From the NCBI GenBank assembly GCA_025961275.1, contig JAOQNJ010000001.1:2749353-2813352 (forward strand): a stretch of 64,000 nucleotides of DNA. Direction: 5' to 3'. A program made the translations under genes and the position numbers. Below are positions 11,067 through 25,002 of the stretch, piece after piece. The notes under the pieces are model-generated. The model had not been told where the DNA came from, did no database searches, and was given only the letters and a program-made list of their open reading frames with translations. The first letter of the stretch is position 1. Each line of letters opens with the position of its first letter. The DNA is from Providencia alcalifaciens (lineage in GTDB: Bacteria; Pseudomonadota; Gammaproteobacteria; Enterobacterales; Enterobacteriaceae).

Positions 11067-14000
11067 TTACTTGTTGCCACTGCTGAAACCTGCATTTAAT
11101 AGTTCAGCCAAGTTAGCCGTTGCTTCGTCTGCACTGACTTGTGGAGCTTCCACAACATCATTCAGATGGCGGCGACGGATACGTTCTTGGTGATACGCAA
11201 AACCAGTACCAGCTGGGATCAGACGACCCACAATAACGTTTTCTTTCAGACCGCGAAGTTCATCGCGTTTACCTGCAACCGCAGCTTCTGTCAGAACGCG
11301 CGTTGTTTCTTGGAACGATGCTGCTGAGATGAAGGATTCTGTTGCCAGAGATGCCTTCGTAATACCCAACAGGTCACGTGCATAGTTAGCTGGGATCTTA
11401 CCGTCTAATTCCAGTTTACGATTAGAAACTTTAACGCGTGAGTATTCGATCTGCTCACCTTCGAGGAATTCAGAACTTCCTGCATCCGCGATTGTTACTT
11501 TACGCAGCATCTGACGAACGATAACTTCAATGTGTTTATCGTTTATCTTAACGCCTTGTAAGCGGTAAACTTCCTGAACTTCGTTAGTGATATAACGTGT
11601 TACTGCATGAACACCACGCAGACGCAGAATATCATGTGGAGATTCTGGACCATCGGAAACAACATCACCACGTTCAACGATTTCACCTTCGAATACGTTG
11701 AGCTGACGCCATTTAGGGATCATTTCTTCGTACGCTTCAGAACCATCTAATGGGGTAATAACCAGACGACGTTTGCCTTTAGTTTCTTTACCGAATGAGA
11801 TGATACCGCTAATTTCAGCAAGGATCGCAGGCTCTTTCGGACGACGAGCTTCGAACAAGTCAGCTACGCGTGGTAGACCCCCCGTGATATCTTTAGTCCC
11901 CACAGATTCTTGTGGAATACGCGCTAAAGTATCACCAGCATTGATAGCGATGCCATCATCTAACTGAACAATTGCTTTACCCGGTAAGAAGTACTGAGTA
12001 GGCATGTCTGTGTTAGGAATAAGAACATCTTTACCATTTGCATCAACGACACGAAGTGCAGGACGCAAGTCTTTACCACCAGCAGTACGCTCAGCGCTAT
12101 CCAGAACAACGATTGAAGACAGACCGGTTAATTCATCAGTCTGGCGAGTCATTGACTGGCCATCAAGCATGTCAGAGTAACGGATAATACCCGATACTTC
12201 ACTGACAACTGGCATTGTATGTGGATCCCAGTTAGCAACGGTTTCGCCGCCGATAACTGATGCGCCATCACCTTTAGTCAGGTGTGAACCGTAAGGAACT
12301 TTATAGCTCTCTTTAGTACGACCGAACTCATCAATCAGACGTAATTCAGTATTACGTGAAGTAATAACCAATTTGCCTTCTGAGTTGGTAACATATTTCG
12401 CGTTGAACAGTTTCAGCGTACCCGTATTACGAACTTGGATACTCGATTCTGCTGCCGCACGAGATGCCGCACCACCGATGTGGAACGTACGCATCGTCAG
12501 CTGTGTACCCGGCTCACCGATTGACTGTGCCGCAATAACCCCGATAGCTTCACCTTTGTTGATGATATGACCACGAGCAAGGTCACGACCATAACAGTGA
12601 GCGCACACACCGAAGTCAGTTTCACAACTTACAACTGAACGTACTTTCACGCTGTCGACTGAGTTAGCTTCTAACAGGTCACACAGTTTTTCGTGAAGCA
12701 GAGTGTTACGTGGAACCAGAATGTCCGCAGTACCTGGGATCAGGATATCTTCTGCAGTCACACGACCCAATACACGCTCACGCAGTGGTTCTTTAACGTC
12801 ACCACCCTCGATAACCGGAGTCATCAGGATACCTTCGTGAGTTCCACAATCGTCTTCAGTGACTACCAAGTCCTGTGCTACGTCAACTAAACGACGAGTC
12901 AGATAACCGGAGTTTGCTGTTTTCAATGCTGTATCCGCAAGACCTTTACGAGCACCATGCGTAGAAATAAAGTACTGAAGAACGTTTAGACCTTCACGGA
13001 AGTTCGCCGTGATTGGTGTTTCGATGATTGAGCCATCTGGCTTAGCCATCAGACCACGCATACCCGCAAGCTGACGGATCTGCGCAGCAGAACCACGAGC
13101 ACCGGAGTCGGCCATCATAAAGATACTGTTGAAAGAAACCTGTTGTTCTTCTATACCGTCACGGTTAATAACGCTTTCAGTTGACAGGTTTTCCATCATC
13201 GCTTTAGCAACACGTTCGTTTGCTGCAGCCCAGATATCGATAACTTTGTTATAACGTTCGCCTGCTGTAACCAAACCAGACTGGAACTGTTCTTGAATTT
13301 CAGCAACTTCTGCTTCGGCTTCCGCGATGATCCCTGCTTTTTTCTCAGGAATAACCATGTCATCGATACCAACAGATGCACCAGAACGTGCCGCATAGGC
13401 AAAACCGGTATACATGATTTGGTCAGCAAAAATAACGGTAGGCTTCAAGCCCAGTATGCGGTAACAGGTGTTCAGCATTTTGGAGATTGCTTTTTTACCT
13501 AACGCTTGGTTAACCAGAGCATAAGGTAAACCTTTCGGTACGATCATCCATAAAATTGCGCGACCAACAGTGGTATTAACTAAACCAGTATTAATCGTAA
13601 TGTTACCTTCACTGTCTTTAACTTCTTCAGTGATACGAACTTTAACGCGGGCATGCAGTGATGCATGACCTGAACGATAAACGCGCTCAGCTTCTTTAGG
13701 GCCGGCTAAAACCATGCCTTCGCCTTTCGCGTTTACGCAGTCACGAGTCATGTAGTAAAGACCCAATACAACGTCCTGTGAAGGAACGATGATAGGCTCA
13801 CCACTTGCTGGTGACAGAATGTTGTTCGTTGACATCATCAACGCACGTGCTTCTAACTGAGCTTCCAAAGTCAGAGGAACGTGTACCGCCATTTGGTCAC
13901 CATCGAAGTCGGCGTTATATGCCGCACAGACCAATGGATGCAATTGGATAGCTTTACCTTCGATCAGAATTGGTTCGAAAGCTTGGATACCCAGACGGTG

Positions 14001-15287
14001 AAGTGTTGGTGCACGGTTCAGCATGACTGGGTGTTCGCGGATAACTTCATCCAGAATATCCCAAACAACCGCTTCTTCGCGCTCAACCATTTTCTTCGCA
14101 GCTTTAATCGTTGTTGCTAAGCCACGCAGTTCTAGTTTACCGTAGATAAATGGCTTGAACAGTTCAAGAGCCATTTTCTTAGGCAGACCACATTGGTGCA
14201 GACGCAGGTATGGACCCACGGTGATAACCGAACGACCAGAGTAGTCAACACGCTTACCAAGCAAGTTCTGACGGAAACGACCTTGTTTACCTTTGATCAT
14301 ATCAGCCAAAGATTTCAGAGGACGTTTGTTAGAACCCGTAATTGCACGACCACGACGACCGTTATCCAACAGTGCATCAACCGCTTCTTGCAGCATACGT
14401 TTTTCGTTACGTACGATGATGTCTGGCGCAGCCAGATCCAGAAGACGTTTCAGACGGTTGTTACGGTTGATCACGCGACGATACAGATCGTTCAGATCTG
14501 AAGTTGCGAAACGGCCACCATCCAATGGAACTAATGGACGCAGATCAGGTGGTAATACTGGCAGAACGTTCAGGATCATCCACTCTGGTTTGTTACCAGA
14601 TTGAATAAACGCTTCTAACAATTTGATACGCTTAGTCAGCTTCTTACGCTTAGTTTCTGAGTTAGTTTCGTTCAACTCTTCACGCAGCGTTTCACACTCG
14701 TTCTCAAGATCGAGGTTTTTCAGCAAACCTTGGATTGCTTCCGCACCCATTTTCGCGTCAAATTCATCACCGAACTCTTCCAGTGCATCTAAGTATTGCT
14801 CTTCTGTCAGAATCTGTGCGCGTTCAAGGCTAGTCATTCCGCCTTCAACTACAACATATGATTCAAAGTACAGAACGCGTTCGATATCACGCAATGGCAT
14901 ATCAAGCAGCAAACCGATACGGGATGGCAGTGATTTTAAGAACCAGATATGTGCAGTCGGAGAAGCAAGTTCAATATGACCCATGCGCTCACGACGGACT
15001 TTAGTCTGTGTGACTTCAACGCCACATTTCTCACAAATCACACCACGGTGTTTTAAACGTTTGTACTTACCGCACAGACATTCGTAGTCTTTTACTGGCC
15101 CGAAAATACGCGCGCAGAAAAGGCCGTCACGCTCAGGTTTGAACGTACGGTAGTTAATGGTTTCTGGCTTTTTCACTTCACCGAATGACCATGAACGGAT
15201 CATATCAGGTGATGCCAGAGCAATTTTGATCGCATCAAACTCTTCGGTCTTGGTTTGCGCTTTCAGAAACTTTATTAAGTCTTTCAC
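11067..15287 (-). CDS. rpoC: RNA polymerase beta' subunit RpoC
   Basis: Catalytic subunit of RNA polymerase, 1406 residues (E. coli 1407). The N-terminal zinc ribbon has Cys70, Cys72, Cys85 and Cys88; the invariant NADFDGDQM motif near residue 458-466 carries the three aspartates that bind catalytic magnesium; a second zinc site ([13 protein letters not shown]) lies in the second half. Follows rpoB by 114 bases. Full length, no anomaly; last gene of the operon. Confidence 0.99.
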   Translation of the reverse strand: MKDLIKFLKAQTKTEEFDAIKIALASPDMIRSWSFGEVKKPETINYRTFKPERDGLFCARIFGPVKDYECLCGKYKRLKHRGVICEKCGVEVTQTKVRRERMGHIELASPTAHIWFLKSLPSRIGLLLDMPLRDIERVLYFESYVVVEGGMTSLERAQILTEEQYLDALEEFGDEFDAKMGAEAIQGLLKNLDLENECETLREELNETNSETKRKKLTKRIKLLEAFIQSGNKPEWMILNVLPVLPPDLRPLVPLDGGRFATSDLNDLYRRVINRNNRLKRLLDLAAPDIIVRNEKRMLQEAVDALLDNGRRGRAITGSNKRPLKSLADMIKGKQGRFRQNLLGKRVDYSGRSVITVGPYLRLHQCGLPKKMALELFKPFIYGKLELRGLATTIKAAKKMVEREEAVVWDILDEVIREHPVMLNRAPTLHRLGIQAFEPILIEGKAIQLHPLVCAAYNADFDGDQMAVHVPLTLEAQLEARALMMSTNNILSPASGEPIIVPSQDVVLGLYYMTRDCVNAKGEGMVLAGPKEAERVYRSGHASLHARVKVRITEEVKDSEGNITINTGLVNTTVGRAILWMIVPKGLPYALVNQALGKKAISKMLNTCYRILGLKPTVIFADQIMYTGFAYAARSGASVGIDDMVIPEKKAGIIAEAEAEVAEIQEQFQSGLVTAGERYNKVIDIWAAANERVAKAMMENLSTESVINRDGIEEQQVSFNSIFMMADSGARGSAAQIRQLAGMRGLMAKPDGSIIETPITANFREGLNVLQYFISTHGARKGLADTALKTANSGYLTRRLVDVAQDLVVTEDDCGTHEGILMTPVIEGGDVKEPLRERVLGRVTAEDILIPGTADILVPRNTLLHEKLCDLLEANSVDSVKVRSVVSCETDFGVCAHCYGRDLARGHIINKGEAIGVIAAQSIGEPGTQLTMRTFHIGGAASRAAAESSIQVRNTGTLKLFNAKYVTNSEGKLVITSRNTELRLIDEFGRTKESYKVPYGSHLTKGDGASVIGGETVANWDPHTMPVVSEVSGIIRYSDMLDGQSMTRQTDELTGLSSIVVLDSAERTAGGKDLRPALRVVDANGKDVLIPNTDMPTQYFLPGKAIVQLDDGIAINAGDTLARIPQESVGTKDITGGLPRVADLFEARRPKEPAILAEISGIISFGKETKGKRRLVITPLDGSEAYEEMIPKWRQLNVFEGEIVERGDVVSDGPESPHDILRLRGVHAVTRYITNEVQEVYRLQGVKINDKHIEVIVRQMLRKVTIADAGSSEFLEGEQIEYSRVKVSNRKLELDGKIPANYARDLLGITKASLATESFISAASFQETTRVLTEAAVAGKRDELRGLKENVIVGRLIPAGTGFAYHQERIRRRHLNDVVEAPQVSADEATANLAELLNAGFSSGNK

Positions 15288-15365
15288 AAAAAGGCTCCTG
15301 TCGGAGTTAGACCTGTCAGGTGAGTGGCCCGTGCCTCTCTCCCCTAATCCCAGTACTTACACTGG

Positions 15366-15391
15366 CCGGAAGGCTAAATCTAGCCTTCCGG
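15366..15391. other. Perfect hairpin in the rpoB-rpoC gap
   Basis: Eleven-base arms (15366-15376 and 15381-15391, CCGGAAGGCTA and its complement) with a four-base loop. No T run follows on the minus strand, so it is unlikely to terminate. It may be an mRNA stability or processing structure just after the rpoB stop. Confidence 0.6.
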
Positions 15392-15401
15392 TACAAACGA
15401 A

Positions 15402-18400
15402 TTACTCGTCTTCCAGTTCGATGTTAATACCCAGTGAACGGATCTCTTTCAACAATACGTTGAAGGATTCCGGCATGCCAGGTTCCATCTGATGACTACC
15501 ATCGACGATGTTTTTATACATCTTCGTACGGCCGTTAACGTCATCCGACTTAACAGTTAGCATTTCTTGGAGCGTATATGCTGCACCGTATGCTTCCAGT
15601 GCCCATACTTCCATCTCCCCGAAACGCTGACCACCGAACTGTGCTTTACCACCCAGCGGCTGCTGAGTAACCAAGCTGTAAGAACCAGTAGAACGGGCAT
15701 GCATTTTATCGTCAACCAAGTGGTTCAGTTTCAGCATGTACATGTAACCTACGGTTACTTGACGCTCAAACTTCTCACCCGTACGGCCGTCGAACAATGA
15801 AATCTGACCAGAAGTTGGCAGACCACCCAGTTTCAACAGTTCTTTAATTTCAGTTTCTTTCGCACCATCAAACACTGGTGTTGCGATTGGCATACCTTTT
15901 TTCAGGTTCTCTGCCAGACGCATAACTTCCTCATCACTGAAAGTATTAAGATCAACTTTCTGACGTGGATCATCACCAAGATCGTAGGCTTTCTGGATAA
16001 ATTCACGCAGTTTGGCAACATCTTCTTGCTGTTTAAGCATAGCATTGATCTTGTCACCAATACCTTTTGCAGCCATACCCAAGTGAGTTTCCAGAATCTG
16101 ACCGATGTTCATACGTGATGGTACGCCCAGTGGGTTCAGAACGATGTCTACAGGGTTACCGTTTTCATCGTAAGGCATGTCTTCAACTGGGTTGATTTTT
16201 GAGATAACACCTTTGTTACCATGGCGACCCGCCATTTTATCACCCGGTTGGATCTGACGTTTAACAGCCAGATAAACCTTAACAATTTTCAGTACGCCTG
16301 GAGCAAGGTCATCACCTTGAGTGATCTTGCGGCGTTTAGCATCAAGTTTTTTCTCGAACTCAGATTTCAGTTCATCGTACTGTTCAGCTAATTGCTCTAA
16401 CTGGTTTTGCTTCTCTTCATCAGTCAGAGATAACTCTAACCAACGCTCACGAGGCAATTTGTCCAGTTTGTCAGCTTCAATTCCACCGTTAACCAGTACA
16501 GAACGGATACGTGCAAATAGGCCTGCTTCAAAGATACGTAGCTCTTCGGTTAAGTCTTTCTTAGCATCACGTAACTGAGTTTCTTCGATTTCCAGCGCTC
16601 GCTTGTCTTTCTCTACGCCATCACGGGTAAATACCTGTACATCAATAACTGTACCGGAAACACCATTTGGAACGCGTAAAGAAGAGTCTTTAACGTCAGA
16701 CGCTTTTTCACCAAAGATTGCACGCAGCAATTTCTCTTCTGGGGTCAGCTGAGTTTCACCTTTAGGTGTCACTTTACCAACGAGGATATCGCCACCTTTA
16801 ACTTCAGCACCGATATACACAATACCAGACTCATCGAGTTTAGAGAGTGCAGCTTCGCCGACGTTTGGAATGTCAGCAGTAATTTCTTCAGGCCCCAGTT
16901 TAGTGTCACGAGACACACACGCGAGTTCCTGAATGTGAATAGTTGTGAAACGATCTTCTTGAACAACACGCTCAGAAACGAGGATGGAGTCTTCGAAGTT
17001 ATAACCATTCCATGGCATAAATGCCACGCGCATGTTTTGGCCAAGAGCCAATTCGCCTAAGTCAGTTGAAGGACCATCAGCTAACACGTCACCACGTTCA
17101 ATTGGTTCACCTAAAGATACACAAGGCATCTGGCTAATACAGGTGTTCTGGTTAGAACGGGTATATTTAGTCAAGTTATAAATGTCGATACCAGCTTCGC
17201 CTGGATACATCTCGTCTTCGTTAACTTTGATAACGATACGCGAAGCATCAACGTACTGGATAGAACCACCACGGCGCGCAACGGCTGTTACACCGGAGTC
17301 AACCGCAACCGCACGTTCCATACCTGTACCAACTAATGGTTTGTCAGCACGCAAAGTAGGAACCGCTTGACGTTGCATGTTCGCACCCATCAATGCACGG
17401 TTAGCATCATCGTGTTCAAGGAATGGGATCAGTGACGCACCAACAGAAACAATCTGTTGAGTCGAAACGTCCATGTATTCAACCTGATCGCGGCTGAATA
17501 AGCTTGATTCACCATGGTTACGACACGTAATCAGTTCTTCAACGAAGCTACCATCATCACCTAATACGGTGTTTGCCTGAGCAATGATGAAGTTACCTTC
17601 TTCAATAGCAGACAGATAGTGAATTTCGTCAGTCACGAGACCGTCACGAACTAAACGATAAGGTGTTTCAAGGAAACCATACTCGTTCGTCTGAGCATAA
17701 ACAGACAATGAGTTGATAAGACCGATGTTCGGACCTTCAGGTGTTTCGATTGGACACACACGACCGTAGTGAGTTGGATGAACGTCACGTACTTCGAAGC
17801 CTGCACGCTCACGAGTCAAACCACCAGGGCCTAACGCGGAGATACGGCGTTTATGCGTAATTTCAGACAGTGGGTTGTTCTGGTCCATAAATTGAGACAG
17901 CTGGCTGGAACCAAAGAACTCTTTCACTGCTGCAGAAATTGGCTTCGCGTTAATCATATCTTGTGGCATCAATGCATCGAGGTCGCCCAAAGAAAGACGC
18001 TCTTTCACTGCACGTTCAACACGGACCAGGCCTACGCGGAACTGGTTTTCAGCCATTTCACCAACAGAACGAATACGACGGTTACCTAAGTGATCGATAT
18101 CATCGACTTCGCCTTTACCGTTACGGATATCGATGAGTTTTCTCATGACATCAATGATGTCTTCTTTACTCAGGATACCTGAACCTTCAATTTCATCACG
18201 GCTCAGTGAACGGTTAAACTTCATGCGACCAACAGCAGACAAGTCGTAACGATCTTCAGAGAAGAACAGATTTTCGAACAAGTTTTCTGCGGCTTCACGC
18301 GTTGGTGGCTCACCAGGACGCATCATACGGTAGATTTCTACCAATGCGCTTAGGCGGTCATTTGTTGGATCGACACGGACCGTTTCAGACATGTATGCAC

Positions 18401-19430
18401 CGTGGTCTAAGTCATTTGTAAACAATGTTTCAATTGTTTTATGACCAGACTGGCTCAGACGCGCCAACGTATCCAATGAAAGCTCCATGTTAGCTGCACA
18501 AATCAGCTCACCTGTACCTTCATCAATGTAATCTCTTGCTACCACTTTACCGGCAATGTATTCAACAGGAACTTCAATGCTGTTGACTTCTTCTTTTTCC
18601 AGTAAACGGATATGACGAGCAGTGATACGACGGCCTTTTTCAACATAAACTTTGCCGTTTGCTTCGATATCAAAAGAAGCTGTTTCACCACGTAGACGCT
18701 CAGGAACTAGCGTCATCATCAATTTGTTATCGCGAATTTGGAAAACAGTTTTGTCGAAGAATAAATTCAGAATCTCTTCGGTGCTGTAATTCATTGCACG
18801 CAGAATAATGGTCGCTGGTAATTTACGGCGACGGTCAATACGTACAAACAGGTTATCTTTCGGATCGAATTCGAAATCAAGCCATGAACCGCGGTAAGGA
18901 ATAATACGCGCGTTATACAGGACTTTACCTGATGAGTGTGTTTTACCTTTATCGCTGTCGAAGAACACACCAGGACTACGGTGTAACTGAGAAACGATAA
19001 CACGCTCAGTTCCGTTGATGACGAAAGTCCCGTTTTCTGTCATGAGTGGAATTTCACCCATGTAGACTTCTTGTTCTTTGATGTCTTTTACGGTGCCTTC
19101 TGGTGCTTCACGCTCATAAACAATGAGACGTAACTTAACACGCAATGGCGCAGAGTATGTGATACCACGAATTTGACATTCTTTAACGTCAAATACAGGC
19201 TCACCCAGACGATAGCTGACATATTGTAGTTCAGCATTACCGCTGTAGCTCTGAATAGGAAACACAGAACGGAAAGCTGCTTCCAGCCCGTTCTGACCAT
19301 CAGGATCTTGCTCGATAAACTTCTGGAACGAGTCAAGTTGGATAGAAAGGAGATAAGGTATATCCAAAACTTGTGGACGTTTACCAAAATCCTTACGAAT
19401 ACGTTTTTTCTCGGTATAGGAGTAAACCAT
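15402..19430 (-). CDS. rpoB: RNA polymerase beta subunit RpoB
   Basis: Beta subunit of RNA polymerase, 1342 residues as in E. coli. The rifampicin-binding region ([20 protein letters not shown], near residues 508-527) carries the wild-type residues, including Asp, His and Ser at the common resistance positions, so no rifampicin-resistance change is visible there. Transcribed with rplJ-rplL through an intergenic attenuator, then rpoC. Confidence 0.99.
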   Translation of the reverse strand: MVYSYTEKKRIRKDFGKRPQVLDIPYLLSIQLDSFQKFIEQDPDGQNGLEAAFRSVFPIQSYSGNAELQYVSYRLGEPVFDVKECQIRGITYSAPLRVKLRLIVYEREAPEGTVKDIKEQEVYMGEIPLMTENGTFVINGTERVIVSQLHRSPGVFFDSDKGKTHSSGKVLYNARIIPYRGSWLDFEFDPKDNLFVRIDRRRKLPATIILRAMNYSTEEILNLFFDKTVFQIRDNKLMMTLVPERLRGETASFDIEANGKVYVEKGRRITARHIRLLEKEEVNSIEVPVEYIAGKVVARDYIDEGTGELICAANMELSLDTLARLSQSGHKTIETLFTNDLDHGAYMSETVRVDPTNDRLSALVEIYRMMRPGEPPTREAAENLFENLFFSEDRYDLSAVGRMKFNRSLSRDEIEGSGILSKEDIIDVMRKLIDIRNGKGEVDDIDHLGNRRIRSVGEMAENQFRVGLVRVERAVKERLSLGDLDALMPQDMINAKPISAAVKEFFGSSQLSQFMDQNNPLSEITHKRRISALGPGGLTRERAGFEVRDVHPTHYGRVCPIETPEGPNIGLINSLSVYAQTNEYGFLETPYRLVRDGLVTDEIHYLSAIEEGNFIIAQANTVLGDDGSFVEELITCRNHGESSLFSRDQVEYMDVSTQQIVSVGASLIPFLEHDDANRALMGANMQRQAVPTLRADKPLVGTGMERAVAVDSGVTAVARRGGSIQYVDASRIVIKVNEDEMYPGEAGIDIYNLTKYTRSNQNTCISQMPCVSLGEPIERGDVLADGPSTDLGELALGQNMRVAFMPWNGYNFEDSILVSERVVQEDRFTTIHIQELACVSRDTKLGPEEITADIPNVGEAALSKLDESGIVYIGAEVKGGDILVGKVTPKGETQLTPEEKLLRAIFGEKASDVKDSSLRVPNGVSGTVIDVQVFTRDGVEKDKRALEIEETQLRDAKKDLTEELRIFEAGLFARIRSVLVNGGIEADKLDKLPRERWLELSLTDEEKQNQLEQLAEQYDELKSEFEKKLDAKRRKITQGDDLAPGVLKIVKVYLAVKRQIQPGDKMAGRHGNKGVISKINPVEDMPYDENGNPVDIVLNPLGVPSRMNIGQILETHLGMAAKGIGDKINAMLKQQEDVAKLREFIQKAYDLGDDPRQKVDLNTFSDEEVMRLAENLKKGMPIATPVFDGAKETEIKELLKLGGLPTSGQISLFDGRTGEKFERQVTVGYMYMLKLNHLVDDKMHARSTGSYSLVTQQPLGGKAQFGGQRFGEMEVWALEAYGAAYTLQEMLTVKSDDVNGRTKMYKNIVDGSHQMEPGMPESFNVLLKEIRSLGINIELEDE

Positions 19431-19780
19431 TAGGGTTCCTCAGCTCGCTGATCAGTGACCCACTCTGCCCGTCCATAATAAGGACAGCTTCGCTAACGCT
19501 ATTTTTTGAAGTGGAAAATGAATACTTTCCGTAATACTTATTCCTATCACTCTCAAATCATTTCATTGTGCTATCCGACTACCGAGCTACCCGAGCGGGT
19601 CGTAGCTGAGAACACAGTATATTAAGTCGTCAATAGAAAAAGTATTGGAGGGTTTGCTAACATCAAAATTGCGTGAAAAAGATGTTAACACCCAATCACG
19701 CTTTTCAGCGCAAAAAGGCTGGTGATTAAAAAATCACCAGCCGTCAGCCTTTAAGTTAGGCTGCTAACTGAAAACGGAAC
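19431..19780 (-). promoter_or_regulatory. rplL-rpoB intergenic region with attenuator
   Basis: 350 bases without a gene. On the minus strand an 11-pair hairpin (arms 19717-19727 and 19732-19742, GGCTGGTGATT and complement) is followed by five T (19712-19716). This matches the partial terminator known between rplL and rpoB in E. coli, which lets only part of the transcripts continue, so ribosomal protein L7/L12 is made in excess over polymerase. The rest probably contains the known RNase III cleavage structure, which I cannot fold reliably by eye. Confidence 0.75.
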
Positions 19781-20146
19781 TTATTTAAGCTCAGCAGAAG
19801 CACCAGCTTCTTCAAGAACTTTCTTCAGAGATTCAGCTTCATCTTTGCTTGCAGCTTCTTTAATAGTTGCTGGAGCAGATTCTACCATGTCTTTAGCTTC
19901 TTTCAGGCCAAGACCAGTTGCGCCACGAACTGCTTTGATAACAGCAACTTTGTTAGCGCCGATAGCAGTCAGGACAACATCAAACTCAGTTTTTTCTTCA
20001 ACAGCTTCAGCTGGGCCCGCAGCAACAGCTACAGCAGCAGCAGCAGAAACGCCGAATTTTTCTTCCATCAGGGTGATCAGTTCAACAACGTCCATTACAG
20101 ACATTTCAGCAACTGCGTCAAGGATTTGGTCTTTAGTGATAGACAT
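19781..20146 (-). CDS. rplL: Ribosomal protein L7/L12
   Basis: Stalk protein of the 50S subunit that recruits translation GTPases; 121 residues (E. coli 121). N-terminal dimerisation domain, an alanine/valine-rich hinge ([18 protein letters not shown], residues about 34-52), and the C-terminal factor-binding domain with [12 protein letters not shown]. Follows rplJ by 60 bases. Confidence 0.98.
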   Translation of the reverse strand: MSITKDQILDAVAEMSVMDVVELITLMEEKFGVSAAAAVAVAAGPAEAVEEKTEFDVVLTAIGANKVAVIKAVRGATGLGLKEAKDMVESAPATIKEAASKDEAESLKKVLEEAGASAELK

Positions 20147-20206
20147 AACAATTGTTCCTAAAATTCAGAAATAGTTTATACGTTAAAAAGCAACGAAGGA
20201 AAGGGC

Positions 20207-20704
20207 TTATGCAGCTTCTTTCTGATCGCGCAGAGCAGCCAGAGTGCGAACCAGTTTGCCTGCAGCGGCTTCTTTCATGGTTGCCATCAGGCGTGCGATT
20301 GCTTCTTCGTAAGTTGGGAGTGTTGCTAGACGATCGATATCTTTTGCCTGGATTAACTCACCTTCAAAGGCCGCAGCTTTAATCTCAAATGCTGGATTCG
20401 CTTTCGCGAACTCTTTGAACAGACGAGCAGCAGCGCCCGGATGTTCGTTAGAGAAAGCAATTAAGGTTGGACCAACAAACGCGTCTTTCAGAACTTCGTA
20501 AGAAGTACCTTCAACAGCACGGCGAATCAGCGTGTTACGAACAACACGGATGTAAACGCCAGCTTCGCGACCTGCTTTACGCAGTTCAGTCATTTTTGCT
20601 ACAGTTACGCCGCGTGAATCAGCAACAACTGCAGAAAGCGCGCCTTTGGCTACTTCGGTGACTTCAGCAACAATCGCTTGTTTGTCTTGAAGATTTAGTG
20701 CCAT
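20207..20704 (-). CDS. rplJ: Ribosomal protein L10
   Basis: Base of the L7/L12 stalk and, with L12, autogenous repressor of this operon by binding its own leader. 165 residues as in E. coli. The C-terminal helix that carries L12 dimers ends the protein. Start supported by CAGGAGC just before the ATG. Confidence 0.98.
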   Translation of the reverse strand: MALNLQDKQAIVAEVTEVAKGALSAVVADSRGVTVAKMTELRKAGREAGVYIRVVRNTLIRRAVEGTSYEVLKDAFVGPTLIAFSNEHPGAAARLFKEFAKANPAFEIKAAAFEGELIQAKDIDRLATLPTYEEAIARLMATMKEAAAGKLVRTLAALRDQKEAA

Positions 20705-21038
20705 TAGCTTCTTGCTCCTGGATTAACCGGGAAAACCCGGGGGACTCACATCACTCAATACACAACATTATGTTTGAGCGTTAAAACACGGTGAGCAGCA
20801 GAAGTCAGAATAAAAATTCTTGGTATCTCTGTCACCGTCTACGCAGGTAAATTAAGTAGTTATTGACAACTTAAACCACACCTGCGGTCTTGGACGGGGT
20901 CTGGAAAGGCCAGACTCCATACCGAAATTTGTGGTTTGCTCAAACTAAAGATAGTGTAAGCAAACTCAAGGCGTCAGATTTTATACAAATCTGACGCAAA
21001 GGTAAAGCTTAATTACCAAACAGCCAAAGCCTTAGGAA
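20705..21038 (-). promoter_or_regulatory. rplJ leader (L10-L12 autoregulatory region)
   Basis: 334 bases between rplA and rplJ, the place and size of the E. coli rplJ promoter and long L10 leader. An 11-pair hairpin just after rplA (20971-20997, GCGTCAGATTT and complement) precedes it and a second strong hairpin, AGTCTGG-CCTTT-CCAGACT on the minus strand, lies near 20899-20918. L10-L12 binding to such a leader blocks rplJ translation in E. coli; assigned here by position. Confidence 0.65.
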
Positions 21039-22235
<1,197 letters not shown>

Positions 22236-22265
22236 CCCGCAATAAAACTTGCAAAGCGTAAAAAA

Positions 22266-22310
22266 CAAAAGGCGCGAAATTATAGTTAAATTTCACACCT
22301 TTTGCAAGCC
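22266..22310 (-). promoter_or_regulatory. rplK promoter overlapping a nusG terminator-like hairpin
   Basis: On the minus strand TTGCAA (22302-22307) and TATAAT (22279-22284) are exactly 17 bases apart: a near-perfect sigma-70 promoter for rplKA. The same bases form an imperfect hairpin, AAAAGG...GAAATT with AATTTC...CCTTTT, followed by TTTTTT near 22262-22267, so the secE-nusG transcript may end within the promoter. Confidence 0.8.
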
Positions 22311-22328
22311 AGTTTTTTGCCGTTAAGA

Positions 22329-22874
22329 CTATGCTTTTTCGACTTGGCTGAAATCCAATTCGACAGGGGTCGCACGGCCGAAGATTGAAACAGAGACTTT
22401 CAAGCGGCTCTTTTCATAATCGATTTCTTCGACTACACCATTAAAGTCAGCAAATGGGCCATCACTAACACGAACCATTTCACCTGGCTCAAACAGTGTT
22501 TTAGGACGTGGTTTATCGCCAGCTTGCTGCAGACGATTCATAATCGCATCAACTTCTTTATCACTGATTGGCGCTGGACGATCTGAAGTTCCACCGATAA
22601 AACCCATAACACGTGGTACGCTACGTACTAAGTGCCAAGACTCATCGTTCATAAGCATTTGAACTAATACATAGCCTGGAAAAAACTTACGTTCACTTTT
22701 ACGGCGCTGACCACTGCGGATCTCAACAACTTCTTCAGTTGGTACCATGACTTCGCCGAAAGAGTCTTCCATACCGTGTAATTTGATATGTTCACGCAGA
22801 GACTGCGCTACGCGACCTTCAAAACCAGAGAAAGCCTGAATAACATACCAGCGCTTTTTAGGTGAATCTGACAT
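22329..22874 (-). CDS. nusG: Transcription termination/antitermination factor NusG
   Basis: Binds RNA polymerase and couples it to Rho and to ribosomal S10. 181 residues as in E. coli. N-terminal NGN domain beginning [14 protein letters not shown], then a C-terminal KOW domain ([19 protein letters not shown]). The start codon directly abuts the secE stop, so the two are co-translated. Confidence 0.98.
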   Translation of the reverse strand: MSDSPKKRWYVIQAFSGFEGRVAQSLREHIKLHGMEDSFGEVMVPTEEVVEIRSGQRRKSERKFFPGYVLVQMLMNDESWHLVRSVPRVMGFIGGTSDRPAPISDKEVDAIMNRLQQAGDKPRPKTLFEPGEMVRVSDGPFADFNGVVEEIDYEKSRLKVSVSIFGRATPVELDFSQVEKA

Positions 22875-23261
22875 TTAGAATAACCTCAGGCTTGTAATAA
22901 ACGAAACTAAACGTACTAAGATGCCATCTAATCCCCACAGGATTAACGACATAACAGCCGTTACTGCAGCAACAATCAAAGTCGTTTGTAATGCTTCTTG
23001 GCGGGTTGGCCAAATCACTTTTCGCATTTCAATGCGAGCTTCACGCGCAAACGTTAGAGTTTGCTTGCCCTTTGTTGTCCACAAAGCCACAGCACCTGCA
23101 ATGGCGACGATAACCACAACAGCAAAAGCACGCAGCGCGAGATTATATTGACGGAAGTAATAGTTGCCAACGATGGCAATCAGTAGCAGGGCAGCAACAA
23201 TCACCCACTTAAAGACGTCTACACTGCGTCCACTTCCTTGAGCTTCGCTATTCGCACTCAT
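22875..23261 (-). CDS. secE: Protein translocase subunit SecE
   Basis: Essential small subunit of the SecYEG channel in the inner membrane; 128 residues (E. coli 127). Three hydrophobic segments, near residues 19-36, 42-62 and 92-112, with the conserved cytosolic amphipathic stretch [12 protein letters not shown] before the last. First gene after tuf in this window; promoter expected in the 480-base gap. Confidence 0.97.
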   Translation of the reverse strand: MSANSEAQGSGRSVDVFKWVIVAALLLIAIVGNYYFRQYNLALRAFAVVVIVAIAGAVALWTTKGKQTLTFAREARIEMRKVIWPTRQEALQTTLIVAAVTAVMSLILWGLDGILVRLVSFITSLRLF

Positions 23262-23740
23262 AATTCAACCTGTTACCATGAAGTATGTATAAAGCCCGTC
23301 TACCTAAAAAAGTAAGGAAAACAGACCGAACCAATAGAATATGCCAACATATCCCCTAAGTACTATGAGCCGAGCTTGCTAAGTCAGAAAGGGGTATAAT
23401 TGACAACGCCTGCGAAGTTAAAAGAAGGGTCGGCTAGCAAAGGCTATACAGCGCTATCTATTTCGCAGGTAATTTCCGGCATGCTCAGCAAATTTTTTTC
23501 ACCACTAGATTATGAAAATAAATTTCTAATTGTGGCAGCGGTAAAATATACCATATCTTCCGAGCAAAACCTTAATAAATCTCATATAACTGTATAAAGC
23601 TGATGATACAGTTTTTATTTCGTTGTAACAGAGCCTATCTCACCAATAATTTTTACAACTGTTGATGAGATAGGTTCTTAATTTCACAACGTATAAAAAG
23701 GGCATCATATAGATGCCCTTTTTACTAAAGTGGATTGTTA
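23262..23740. other. tuf-secE intergenic region
   Basis: 479 bases without a convincing gene. It contains the tuf terminator (23695-23723), an inverted repeat GAGCCTATCTCA (23631-23642) with its near-complement at 23666-23677 (one G-T pair) around a 23-base loop, and presumably the secE promoter. In E. coli the gap between tufB and secE is shorter. No tRNA is present. Confidence 0.6.
23695..23723 (-). terminator. tuf terminator
   Basis: Stem GGGCATC/GATGCCC (23700-23706 and 23712-23718), extended by A5 on one side and T5 on the other, five-base loop. Works for the minus-strand tuf transcript and is symmetrical. Confidence 0.85.
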
Positions 23741-24970
<1,230 letters not shown>

Positions 24971-25002
24971 TTAATTAAAGTAGTTAAATCGATTAAAACC
25001 GA

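Noticed and set aside
12373-12890. Plus-strand reading frames inside rpoC and rpoB
   Set aside because: They mirror the codon pattern of the real minus-strand genes and have no ribosome binding sites or family resemblance.
23262-23740. tRNA genes between tuf and secE
   Set aside because: No cloverleaf or T-loop sequence; in E. coli the tRNAs precede tufB, which is the side lost in this joint.
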